A DNA stretch of 51,402 nt from Saprospiraceae bacterium UBA3362 (lineage in GTDB: Bacteria > Bacteroidota > Bacteroidia > Chitinophagales > Saprospiraceae), in NCBI GenBank assembly GCA_002360455.1, contig DEQQ01000001.1, positions 1-51,402 of the forward strand. Reading direction: 5' to 3'. A program made the position numbers and the translations under genes. The notes beneath the pieces were generated by a model that saw only the letters and a list, made by a program, of their open reading frames with translations, did not search any database and was not told the origin of the DNA. Of this stretch, positions 44,572 to 51,402 are shown piece after piece; positions within the stretch are counted from its first letter, which is position 1, and every line of letters starts with the position of its first letter.

Positions 44572-45704
44572 AATGTTGTACAAATTCCGTGATTCATAGT
44601 GTAAAAGTAAGAATTGAGCTTGACATTTTGAGCTGCTTTTTTTGCCCTTTCAGGGTCTGTATCTGTAATAAAACATTGTTCTATCCCCTGCTCTACCAAC
44701 AAGCTCAAAAGCGAATGAATTCGTTGTTGATCCAATTTAGAAAAAAGATCGTCCAATAAAAATAAGGCTTTAGTTTGTTTAATATTGGAGAGATACTGCA
44801 CTTGAGCCAGTTTGAGAGCAATGAGAAAAGTTTTGATCTGTCCCTGCGATCCAAATTCATTCAGGCTCAATCCATTCATTTTTATGTTCAATTTATCTCT
44901 GTGAATTCCCGTGTTGCTGCGCTGTGTAATCAGGTCTTTGCTTCTGTTTTTTTCAAAACAATGTTGCAAATTGATTGCGGCATCCGATTCAAATTCTATG
45001 CTCGAATCCTGTTGCTTTCCACTTATAAACAAGCTCATTTGCGAAAGCCATGGTGCAATTTGTTGAAGCAAATTTTGTCTGCATTGATAGATATAGTTTC
45101 CGCTTCGCACTAACTGTTCATCGTATAGATCCAATAACGTAAGATCTACTGTAGTGGATGAAGATGCAAATTTCAATAAGGCGTTCCGCTGCTTCAATAC
45201 TTTGGTGTATTGTTGCAAATGATCTAAGTAAATTGGATCTGTCTGCACTAGGGTTTGATTCAGAAACTTCCTCCTCTCTTCATGGTCTTGTAAAAAATAA
45301 AAAATGTCATCCGGTGTTATCATGACCAATGGAATGTTGCCTATATGGTCCGACAGCTTAGAATAGGGAATATGATCTCGACTAAATTCTTTAGTTAGAG
45401 CTGATTTATATTTGATCTCAAGTTGATGGGTTTGTTGTTGTTGTTGGTATTCAAGTTGAATTCTAAAAAAATCCTTTCCGTGCTGAATAATATCTTTATC
45501 GTTTAGTCCGAAATAAGATTTCGCCATGGCAGAATAATAGATGGCATCCAAAAAATTGGTTTTTCCCATGCCGTTATCTCCAATAATAAAATGGACACCC
45601 GGCTTAAGGGCAAGATTGATCTCTGAGAGATTTTTGAAGCCAACAGATTGTATGGAATTGAGATGCAAAACGGATTTAAAAAATAAAAATAAATGAAAGC
45701 CCAT
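44568..45704 (-). CDS. recF: DNA replication and repair protein RecF
   Basis: 378 residues with the ATG at 45704. The P-loop is IIGDNGMGKTNFLDAIYY, and the signature and Walker B region is LSLNEFGSQGQ with ALFLLDDLFSKLDQQR. RecF is an ABC-type ATPase that helps load RecA at gaps. The first 12 residues (MGFHLFLFFKSV) are not typical; a TTG at 45668 (reading HLNSIQSVGF) would give the usual RecF start, so the true start is uncertain. Repeat copy D lies 26 bp upstream. Confidence 0.93.
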   Translation of the reverse strand: MGFHLFLFFKSVLHLNSIQSVGFKNLSEINLALKPGVHFIIGDNGMGKTNFLDAIYYSAMAKSYFGLNDKDIIQHGKDFFRIQLEYQQQQQTHQLEIKYKSALTKEFSRDHIPYSKLSDHIGNIPLVMITPDDIFYFLQDHEERRKFLNQTLVQTDPIYLDHLQQYTKVLKQRNALLKFASSSTTVDLTLLDLYDEQLVRSGNYIYQCRQNLLQQIAPWLSQMSLFISGKQQDSSIEFESDAAINLQHCFEKNRSKDLITQRSNTGIHRDKLNIKMNGLSLNEFGSQGQIKTFLIALKLAQVQYLSNIKQTKALFLLDDLFSKLDQQRIHSLLSLLVEQGIEQCFITDTDPERAKKAAQNVKLNSYFYTMNHGICTTL

Positions 45705-45730
45705 AAAGTTGAGAGTTTCAATAAATGTTT

Positions 45731-45843
45731 GCGTGAGGCAGCCGGAGGATTTAGTCTTTTAGCTCATTGAATGAGCTAAAAGACCGAGCGGAAGCGAGTC
45801 CGTAGGCCGCCGACCCTCACAGAATGTGAGGGGCACGCCCAAG
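45731..45843 (-). repeat. Structured intergenic repeat, copy D
   Basis: Terminal stem GCGTG (45731-45735) with CACGC (45834-45838). Stem 1 is CCCTCAC/GTGAGGG with an AGAAT loop (45814-45832). Stem 3 is enlarged to a perfect 14-bp hairpin, GTCTTTTAGCTCAT/ATGAGCTAAAAGAC (45754-45784). The linker reads GGACTCGCTTCCGCTCGG on the minus strand; the small stem 2 hairpin of the other copies is missing. It sits between recF and pdhA, next to the pdhA promoter. Confidence 0.87.
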
Positions 45844-45845
45844 TG

Positions 45846-45876
45846 TTGGAAAAGATTTTGGAAATGCTTAGTTTTG
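45846..45876 (+). promoter_or_regulatory. Promoter of pdhA
   Basis: TTG at 45846-45848 and TAGTTTTG at 45869-45876 (a full TAnnTTTG match), spacer 20 bp. The ATG is 18 nt further on. The -33 element begins 3 bp after the end of repeat copy D. Confidence 0.6.
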
Positions 45877-45894
45877 CCTTTCAATCCGTGGATT

Positions 45895-46932
45895 ATGGCA
45901 GAAGTATTGAGTAAAGCAAAGTCGTCAGCTAAAAAAGTGGTTGCAGAGGGAAAATACTCTAAGGCAACCTGGCTTCAATGGTATGAAACCATGTTGAGAA
46001 TCAGGAGATTTGAAGAAAAAACCCTTATGATGTATTCTCAACAAAAGATAAGAGGATTTTGTCATGTGTACATAGGGCAAGAGGCCATTGCTGCGGGCAT
46101 GAAAACGGCTCTGCGTGCTGAAGATGCAGTAGTCACAGCGTATAGACAACACGGAACAGCATTATCCAGAGGCCTAAGCAGCCGCTCTTGTATGGCTGAA
46201 CTGTTTGGCAAAGCCACCGGTTGTGTCAAAGGCAAAGGAGGCTCTATGCACTTTTTCTCCAAGGAACATCGATTTTTTGGAGGAAATGGTATTGTAGGAG
46301 CGCAAATTCCAATAGGCACGGGAATCGCCTTTGCGGAAAAATACAAAGGAACCGACAATCTCTGTGTGACCATGTTTGGTGATGGTGCTGCCAGGCAGGG
46401 AGCTCTTTATGAAGCCTTCAATATGGGAATGACCTGGAAAGTTCCGGCATTGTATATTGTAGAAAATAATGGCTATGCCATGGGAACTTCTGTAGCGCGT
46501 ACAAGCAATGTTGTAGATCTTTTTAAAATAGGGGCTGCATTCGACATGCCGTCAGAACAAGTGGATGGCATGAGACCCGAATCTGTGCATGAAGCCATAG
46601 GCCGAGCTGCAGAACACATCAGATCAGGAAAAGGTCCTTACTTCTTGGAAATCAAAACTTATCGATACAGAGGACACTCAGTATCGGATCCGGGCAACTA
46701 CAGAACTAAAGATGAGGTGGAGTATTACAAATCATTGGACCCGCTTGGAATTACAGAACATAAAATTCTTGATGAAGGAATTGCGACCGCCAAAGAAATA
46801 GAGGAAATTCAGGAAAGAATCCGATTGGAGATTGAAGATGCAGTAGAATTTGCAGAAAACTCACCGTTCCCTGAACCGGAAGCCTTATACGAGGATAATT
46901 ATGTGGATAAGGATTTTCCTTTTTTGGTCTAA
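45895..46932 (+). CDS. pdhA: Pyruvate dehydrogenase E1 component, alpha subunit
   Basis: 345 residues from the ATG at 45895, which follows a promoter box; an earlier in-frame start at 45826 lies inside the repeat. Thiamine-diphosphate motif GDGAARQGALYEAFNMG ... VENNGYAMGT is complete, and RFFGGNGIVGAQIPIG and YRYRGHSVSDPGNYRTKDEV match E1 alpha. With E1 beta it decarboxylates pyruvate and passes the acetyl group to E2. The beta and E2 genes are not adjacent; the pfkA gene converges on the right. Confidence 0.95.
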   Translation: MAEVLSKAKSSAKKVVAEGKYSKATWLQWYETMLRIRRFEEKTLMMYSQQKIRGFCHVYIGQEAIAAGMKTALRAEDAVVTAYRQHGTALSRGLSSRSCMAELFGKATGCVKGKGGSMHFFSKEHRFFGGNGIVGAQIPIGTGIAFAEKYKGTDNLCVTMFGDGAARQGALYEAFNMGMTWKVPALYIVENNGYAMGTSVARTSNVVDLFKIGAAFDMPSEQVDGMRPESVHEAIGRAAEHIRSGKGPYFLEIKTYRYRGHSVSDPGNYRTKDEVEYYKSLDPLGITEHKILDEGIATAKEIEEIQERIRLEIEDAVEFAENSPFPEPEALYEDNYVDKDFPFLV

Positions 46933-46956
46933 GTTTGATGGCTGCGATTTGGTTTA

Positions 46957-47949
46957 CTACATTCCCAATATTTCTGCCATCTTGATCAAATCTTGAGTAG
47001 GCTCTTTTTTGTTTTTTATGGCTTGTTCAAAATCTGTAAAAACGACCTGATCATTCACTACACCTGCCATTACATTATACTTTCCTTCCATTAAGGCTAC
47101 AACGGCCTGATGTCCCAGTCTGCTTGCCAACATTCTGTCGTAGGCAGAAGGTGACCCGCCTCTTTGCAAATGGCCGATAATAGTTACTTTGACATCATAA
47201 TCCGTGGTTCGTTCTTCCAGCATTTTTGAGATGTCCATAGTCTCCCCAATATGATTGCCTTCTGCAATTATGACCAAGCCAAACAACTTCTTTCGCTTCA
47301 ATGCTTTTTTGATTTTATCTACCAAGCCATCTATACTTGTAGCTTGTTCAGGAATCAAAAAAGTGCTGGCACCGGAACCTATCGCCGTATGTAAAGCAAT
47401 GTATCCGCTGTGTCTCCCCATGACCTCTATTAAAAACAATCTGTTGTGCGAGTCTGCTGTATCTCTTATCTTATCTACAGCTTGAACAGCGGTGTTTACA
47501 GCAGTATCAAATCCAATGGTGTAATCCGTACCATAAAGATCATTATCTATAGTTCCCGGAAGACCAATAGTAGGAATTCCATACTCGTTGAGAAAAACTT
47601 GAGCTCCTGTAAAAGTACCGTTTCCGCCTATGGCTACAAGTGCATCTATATCGTTTTCGATCAAATTGTCATAAGCCATCTTTCTCCCTTCGGGAGACAT
47701 AAACCTCATAGACCTAGCCGTCTTAAGAATAGTTCCGCCTCGCTGAATGATATTGGCAGTATCAATGGTTTCCAATCGTTTTATTTCACCATCAATCATT
47801 CCTTCATAACCTCTGTGTATGCCATACACGTGGAGGTCATAAAAATTGGCTGCTCTTACCACAGCTCTTATCGCTGCGTTCATCCCCGGAGCATCACCCC
47901 CTGAGGTAAACACTCCTATCCTTTTGATTTCTTTTTTTCCTTCTGTCAT
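46957..47949 (-). CDS. pfkA: ATP-dependent 6-phosphofructokinase
   Basis: 330 residues. GGDAPGMNAAIRAVVR, PGTIDNDLYGTDYTIGFDTA (catalytic Asp region), MGRHSGYIAL and GHLQRGGSPSAYDR match PfkA. It converts fructose 6-phosphate to the 1,6-bisphosphate. The nucleotide-binding motif normally written GGDGS reads GGN110GT; the Asp that helps bind magnesium in the E. coli enzyme (D103) is an Asn here. The Gly after it (not Asp) indicates ATP rather than PPi use. Third gene of the trxB-kinase-pfkA unit. Confidence 0.93.
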   Translation of the reverse strand: MTEGKKEIKRIGVFTSGGDAPGMNAAIRAVVRAANFYDLHVYGIHRGYEGMIDGEIKRLETIDTANIIQRGGTILKTARSMRFMSPEGRKMAYDNLIENDIDALVAIGGNGTFTGAQVFLNEYGIPTIGLPGTIDNDLYGTDYTIGFDTAVNTAVQAVDKIRDTADSHNRLFLIEVMGRHSGYIALHTAIGSGASTFLIPEQATSIDGLVDKIKKALKRKKLFGLVIIAEGNHIGETMDISKMLEERTTDYDVKVTIIGHLQRGGSPSAYDRMLASRLGHQAVVALMEGKYNVMAGVVNDQVVFTDFEQAIKNKKEPTQDLIKMAEILGM

Positions 47950-47965
47950 AATGGATACAAAAAAT

Positions 47966-48811
47966 TTATTGATGATGGCGAATGTGATACTTGATCAAAG
48001 ATTCTATGGGCTGTCGCACAAAATAGGGCTCAGCATATCCCAGGCTACAGAAGCAAGATTTTATCTCCTCCTGTAAGTGAAAAGCGATGGATCCTGTAAA
48101 TCCTATTTTATATTTTTTATTTCGCTCCAATTGCCGCACATAAAAATATTGAAAATCGTGTAAAGCATGTAGAATTAACTCTTGCAATGCTTTTTCATGC
48201 TTATAGTTGATGACAAACTTAGCATAGTTGGCCAACATTGCAGCCTTTGTTCCGGATGAATAAAACTCAGCGATAAACGATTGTTTTAGCTCGGGAAATT
48301 CTTGTTCTAAACTTACAGTTAAATCAGATTCCAAAACTCCGCAAAAATAATTTTGTATCAATCTTTTGCCAAGATCTGAGCCGGAAGCAAAATCACCTAA
48401 AATAAATCCCAAGCCCCGGATACCCATTAGTATTTCATGCCCATTACTCAGACAGGCGTTACTTCCCGTACCCAAAATAGCAACAATCATCTCATCTGAG
48501 GTGTCAAAACACCTCACGGAAGCCAATAAGTCTGAATCAACATTCAGTTTGCATTTAGCAAAAAATTCATGCAAAATTCCGGTAATGATTTCTTTGCCTT
48601 CAAGATTGCAACCGGCTCCATAAAAATTCAGTTCGGTCAGCTCAGTATGGGACTGATAGATCGAGCAAGCTTGATGAATTACAGACCTAATATAGTCTGA
48701 GGACATGGTCAGCGGGTTGATTCCCGGAGATTGCCATTGAGCTATACACACCTGCCCACGAACACAGGCCCAGTCTGTTTTACTCGAACCGGCATCTGCA
48801 ATGATGATCAC
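47966..48811 (-). CDS. BadF/BadG/BcrA-type ATPase (N-acetylglucosamine kinase-like)
   Basis: 281 residues from a GTG start at 48811. This start gives MIIIADAGSSKTDW, the usual sugar-kinase phosphate-1 loop; an upstream ATG at 48865 would lie within trxB. AILGTGSNACLSNGHEILMG and RGLGFILGDFASGSDLGKRL are the phosphate-2 and adenosine motifs of the BadF family, with ILGDFASG in place of the usual ILGDEGSG. It probably phosphorylates an amino sugar, by analogy with family members. The GTG overlaps the trxB stop by one base (TAGTG). pfkA follows after 16 bp. Confidence 0.85.
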   Translation of the reverse strand: MIIIADAGSSKTDWACVRGQVCIAQWQSPGINPLTMSSDYIRSVIHQACSIYQSHTELTELNFYGAGCNLEGKEIITGILHEFFAKCKLNVDSDLLASVRCFDTSDEMIVAILGTGSNACLSNGHEILMGIRGLGFILGDFASGSDLGKRLIQNYFCGVLESDLTVSLEQEFPELKQSFIAEFYSSGTKAAMLANYAKFVINYKHEKALQELILHALHDFQYFYVRQLERNKKYKIGFTGSIAFHLQEEIKSCFCSLGYAEPYFVRQPIESLIKYHIRHHQ

Positions 48812-49743
48812 TATAAAATACCTTGCGAAGTGAGATAACGTTCTGCATCCAGTGCCGCCATACAACCCGACCCTGCGGCAGTTACTGCCTGTCTGTACAC
48901 TCTATCCTGAATATCTCCACAAGCAAAAACACCGGAGATATTGGTTTTTGTGCTGCCGGCCTTAGTGATGAGATATTTGGCATCATCCATATCCAACCAA
49001 TTTTCGAAAATACCGGAGTTAGGCTGATGCCCTATTGCAACAAAAAAACCTTTGACAGAGATGGTGCTTATTTCTCCGGTTTTTGAATTTTTTAGCTTGA
49101 CCCCTTCCACTTCATTTTCTCCCAAAATATCTTCGGTTTCGGTGTTCCAATGCACTTCAATATTGGGAGTGTTTATAACGCGATCTTGCATAATTTTTGA
49201 GGCGCGCATATGCTCTTTCCTCACCAACAAGTGCACTTTTGGACAAAGTTTTGCGAGATAGGAGGCCTCTTCGGCTGCCGTATCTCCACCTCCGACAACG
49301 GCCACTTCCATTCCCCTGAAGAAAAAACCATCGCAGACAGCGCAGGCAGAAACCCCTTTGTTCATCAGTCTTTTTTCAGACTCCAATCCCAACCATTTTG
49401 CACTTGCACCGGTAGCAATAACGATCGCATGCGAATGCAATACCTCGCCACTCTCAGTCCAAATTTTATGAACAGGACCCGTAAAATCCACTCCAGAAAT
49501 ACGCTCATATCGAATATCGGTTTGAAATCGCTCTGCCTGTTTTTGCAAATCTTCCATGAGCTTAGGTCCGTGTATTCCATCAGGATAACCCGGAAAATTC
49601 TCCACTTCGGTAGTGATCATGAGTTGACCTCCGGGCTCAGCGCCTGTAAACAAAATAGGTTTCATATTGGCTCTAGCCGCATAGATTGCTGCTGTGTACC
49701 CGGCGGGTCCTGAACCAATAATGATGCAATGATGATTTTCCAT
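48811..49743 (-). CDS. trxB: Thioredoxin reductase
   Basis: 310 residues. FAD motif GSGPAGYTAAIYAARA, redox-active CAVCDG (about residue 136), NADPH motif VVGGGDTAAEEASYLA and the C-terminal ACGDIQDRVYRQAVTAAGSG are all present. It reduces thioredoxin with NADPH. It is the first gene of a three-gene unit with the kinase and pfkA. Repeat copy E lies 44 bp upstream of the start. Confidence 0.96.
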   Translation of the reverse strand: MENHHCIIIGSGPAGYTAAIYAARANMKPILFTGAEPGGQLMITTEVENFPGYPDGIHGPKLMEDLQKQAERFQTDIRYERISGVDFTGPVHKIWTESGEVLHSHAIVIATGASAKWLGLESEKRLMNKGVSACAVCDGFFFRGMEVAVVGGGDTAAEEASYLAKLCPKVHLLVRKEHMRASKIMQDRVINTPNIEVHWNTETEDILGENEVEGVKLKNSKTGEISTISVKGFFVAIGHQPNSGIFENWLDMDDAKYLITKAGSTKTNISGVFACGDIQDRVYRQAVTAAGSGCMAALDAERYLTSQGIL

Positions 49744-49786
49744 AAGTTCAATTTCTTGATTGATTGGTTACAAATTTTTGATTTTT

Positions 49787-49870
49787 TGGCTGTGCCCCTT
49801 CGGGTCGGAGTCTTACAGGCTCGCTGTTCGCTCGGTGCTTTGCACCAAGCCTTTCAGCCTCCTCACAGAT
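49787..49870 (+). repeat. Structured intergenic repeat, copy E
   Basis: The shortest copy. Terminal stem CTGTG (49790-49794) with CACAG (49864-49868). Stem 1 is CCC/GGG with a TTC loop. The linker GTCGGAGTCTTACAGGCTCG and CTGTTCGCTCG follows. Stem 2 is GGTGC/GCACC with a TTT loop (49834-49846). Stem 3 is nearly absent, and the tail is TTTCAGCCTCCTCACAG. It lies between aroK and trxB. Confidence 0.85.
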
Positions 49871-49892
49871 GATTTTTACTATTCCATTAAAA

Positions 49893-50408
49893 TCACTGTT
49901 TTATAGCATCCAGTACTTCTTGCACAATAATCTCAGGTCTCCTCTCAGCGAGGATAACAATATGAGAACGGGAATAGATAGAATCCCGTTTTGCCAACAA
50001 TTGTTCAAAATCGGATCTTGAAAAAATTCGAAACAATGGTCTTGAATGCGGATTTTTCAAAAATCGATCGTGGATGATTGCAGGTTCTACTTTGAGATAA
50101 ACGGTGAGATGTTGATTCATTAAATGAATATGGTCAAAAAAACAAGCTAAACCACCTCCTACTGACACTACAGACGGCGGCTTGCAAAGCAGATCCATCA
50201 ACACAAAGCGCTCGACCATCCTGAAGCTTTTTTCCCCGTTTTGTTGCAAAAATTGAGCAGCGCTTTGATCTATAAAGCGTTCCATCCATAGGTCAGAGTC
50301 ATAATGGTTCAAGCCTATTGCATCTGCCAACAATCTGCCAACCAAACTTTTGCCCGAATAAGGTAAGCCGATTAAGAAAATATGTTTTTTATGTACTAAA
50401 TTTGTCAC
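49893..50408 (-). CDS. aroK: Shikimate kinase
   Basis: 171 residues. Walker A GLPYSGKSLVGRLLADAIGL, DSDLWMERFI (shikimate-binding Asp), the conserved FRMVERFVL and VSVGGGLACF, and the lid/arginine region PHSRPLF match shikimate kinase. It makes shikimate 3-phosphate in aromatic amino acid synthesis. The GTG at 50408 is the best start. The sequence further upstream overlaps the divergent lipoprotein gene and is not conserved. Confidence 0.88.
   Translation of the reverse strand: MTNLVHKKHIFLIGLPYSGKSLVGRLLADAIGLNHYDSDLWMERFIDQSAAQFLQQNGEKSFRMVERFVLMDLLCKPPSVVSVGGGLACFFDHIHLMNQHLTVYLKVEPAIIHDRFLKNPHSRPLFRIFSRSDFEQLLAKRDSIYSRSHIVILAERRPEIIVQEVLDAIKQ
50397..50404 (+). promoter_or_regulatory. -7 box of the DUF1573 lipoprotein gene
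   Basis: TAAATTTG is a perfect TAnnTTTG box, 8 nt before the ATG at 50413 and inside the start region of aroK. The resulting mRNA would have almost no leader. Confidence 0.5.
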
Positions 50409-50412
50409 TCTG

Positions 50413-50889
50413 ATGAAATCAATTTTTATATTTTTTGGCCTCTGTATCTTATCAATCAGTTGTAAAGATAAAACTTCAGGCTCAACGGGAACAGATCCCA
50501 CTTCAAATCCTTACTTGGAGGTGATTCGCATTCCGGCAACCGCAGACAATCCTGTGGATACAGTCAATGTGGCTAAAATAAATTTTGAAGAAAGCAGTTT
50601 TGATTTTGGAACCATAACTGATCAAACAAAGGTCAGTCACAAGTTTCGATTTACCAATACTGGTAAGGTAAGGCTTCTCATCACCGATGTGAGCACCACC
50701 TGTGGATGCACTGTAGCCGGCTATCCCAAGGGATTTATATTGCCTTCACAAGAAGGAGAAATCACCGTGGACTTTGATCCTAAAGGGAAAGAGGGCGAAC
50801 AAAACAAGACGGTGATTGTTACAGCAAACACAGAACCATTACAGACCAAGATTTTGATTAAAGCTATTGTAAATAAAACAACAAAATAA
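50413..50889 (+). CDS. DUF1573 lipoprotein
   Basis: 158 residues. A lipobox (ILSISC, about residues 12-17) is followed by a short linker and a DUF1573 domain (about 58-155) with its usual core FDFGTITDQTKVSHKFRFTN, STTCGCTVAGYP and ITVDFDPKGKEG. This is an immunoglobulin-like fold of unknown role, very common in Bacteroidota. The gene is probably cotranscribed with yajC, which starts 12 bp after it. Confidence 0.9.
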   Translation: MKSIFIFFGLCILSISCKDKTSGSTGTDPTSNPYLEVIRIPATADNPVDTVNVAKINFEESSFDFGTITDQTKVSHKFRFTNTGKVRLLITDVSTTCGCTVAGYPKGFILPSQEGEITVDFDPKGKEGEQNKTVIVTANTEPLQTKILIKAIVNKTTK

Positions 50890-50901
50890 AACCAATCCAT
50901 C

Positions 50902-51189
50902 ATGGGTACTTCAATGATTATTTTTTATTTGGCCATTTTTGCAATCATGTATTTCTTTATGCTGAGACCCCAGATCAAAAAGCAGAAAGAGCAAAACAAT
51001 TTTGCTACCCAACTTAAAAAAGGAGATCAGGTTGCCACTAATAGCGGAATCATAGGAAGAATCACCAAACTGGAAGAAGCCGTAGTAGAAATTCAAGTGG
51101 ACAGTAAATCCTATCTCAAAATACTAAAATCTGCCATATCCAAAGAAGCAACAGACTCCATAAACGGAAAAAACCTATTGGACTTTTAA
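50902..51189 (+). CDS. yajC: Preprotein translocase subunit YajC
   Basis: 95 residues. One N-terminal membrane helix (about 5-21, MIIFYLAIFAIMYFFMLRPQ) with the family motif RPQxKxxK, then a cytoplasmic domain with KKGDQVATNSGIIGRI. YajC is an accessory partner of SecDF in Sec export. It is the last gene in the window. Confidence 0.95.
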   Translation: MGTSMIIFYLAIFAIMYFFMLRPQIKKQKEQNNFATQLKKGDQVATNSGIIGRITKLEEAVVEIQVDSKSYLKILKSAISKEATDSINGKNLLDF

Positions 51190-51362
51190 GCTTGCGAACC
51201 CTTATAAACTGAAGGCTAAGATCCTATTGGCCTAACTTTTTTATAAGTGGGCATGAGGGGAAGTGTTGGTATTGGGATGGGGATAGGACTATAATAAGTC
51301 ATGCAGTAGTTATTAAAATTTAGTTTTGACAGTGCACACCTCAATTTAGGACTATAGCCCTA

Positions 51363-51393
51363 TTGGTTGACCGACATATAATGCCTAATTTTG
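51363..51393 (+). promoter_or_regulatory. Candidate promoter for a gene beyond the right edge
   Basis: TTG at 51363-51365 and TAATTTTG at 51386-51393 (full TAnnTTTG match), spacer 20 bp. The gene it serves would begin outside the window. The rest of 51190-51362 shows only a weak AGGC/GGCCT hairpin followed by a short T run at about 51211-51241, a possible yajC terminator. Confidence 0.4.
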
Positions 51394-51402
51394 TGTAAAT
51401 AA

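Noticed and set aside
15591..49870. The five repeats as a CRISPR array or as Rho-independent terminators
   Set aside because: They are kilobases apart without spacers. They lack U tracts and also occur between divergent genes.

Overview
This window looks like chromosome from a member of the Bacteroidota, most likely Saprospiraceae or a close relative. The evidence is: low G+C; eight predicted proteins with C-terminal type IX secretion (Por) sorting domains; repeated TAnnTTTG -7 promoter boxes, several of them unusually close to start codons; few Shine-Dalgarno sequences; a LytTR regulator beside a beta-propeller histidine kinase; and futalosine-pathway menaquinone synthesis. I found no phage, IS element, CRISPR array, tRNA or rRNA. 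The only structural RNA gene is rnpB.

Layout. 1-6919: two small surface proteins, a LytTR/LytS-type two-component system whose kinase has no ATG start, and a secreted clan-A-like glycoside hydrolase. 6927-13627: minus-strand genes for a membrane coiled-coil protein with a helix-hairpin-helix tail, a membrane OmpA-like protein, a patatin phospholipase, and a secreted lamin-tail/cupredoxin protein. 13985-15477: pyrR-pyrB. 15763-22471: a thiol-disulfide oxidoreductase, a haloperoxidase-fold lipoprotein lacking its catalytic histidines, a HerA/DUF853 ATPase, an outer-membrane barrel and mqnB. 22483-24714: a secreted-protein gene broken by an amber codon, then rnpB. 24815-31809: an NtrY-like kinase, a LOG-family enzyme, an NtrC-like regulator without a DNA-binding domain, and an M20 amidohydrolase. 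32101-40374: large secreted surface proteins, including a cytochrome c/copper monooxygenase with a thioredoxin-like partner. 40444-44189: hydroxyacyl-CoA dehydrogenase, DUF983 and a three-gene arsenosugar cluster. 44278-51189: housekeeping genes (DUF721, recF, pdhA, pfkA, a BadF-type kinase, trxB, aroK, a DUF1573 lipoprotein, yajC).

The most unusual signal is a dispersed, G+C-rich intergenic element of about 85-113 bp. It occurs five times (15591, 31836, 38154, 45731, 49787), in both orientations. The linkers are conserved (GTCGGAGTCT, CTCGCTGTTCGCTCGGTGC, CCTCCTCACAC), while the paired arms change together. The terminal stem reads GTGTG/CACAC twice, then CTGTG/CACAG, GCATG/CATGC and GCGTG/CACGC. 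This compensatory variation says the fold, not the primary sequence, is being kept. Other points of interest are the possible envelope-nucleoid tether pair at 6927-10208, apparently leaderless genes (including a possible ATT start), and several proteins that have lost family-defining residues.
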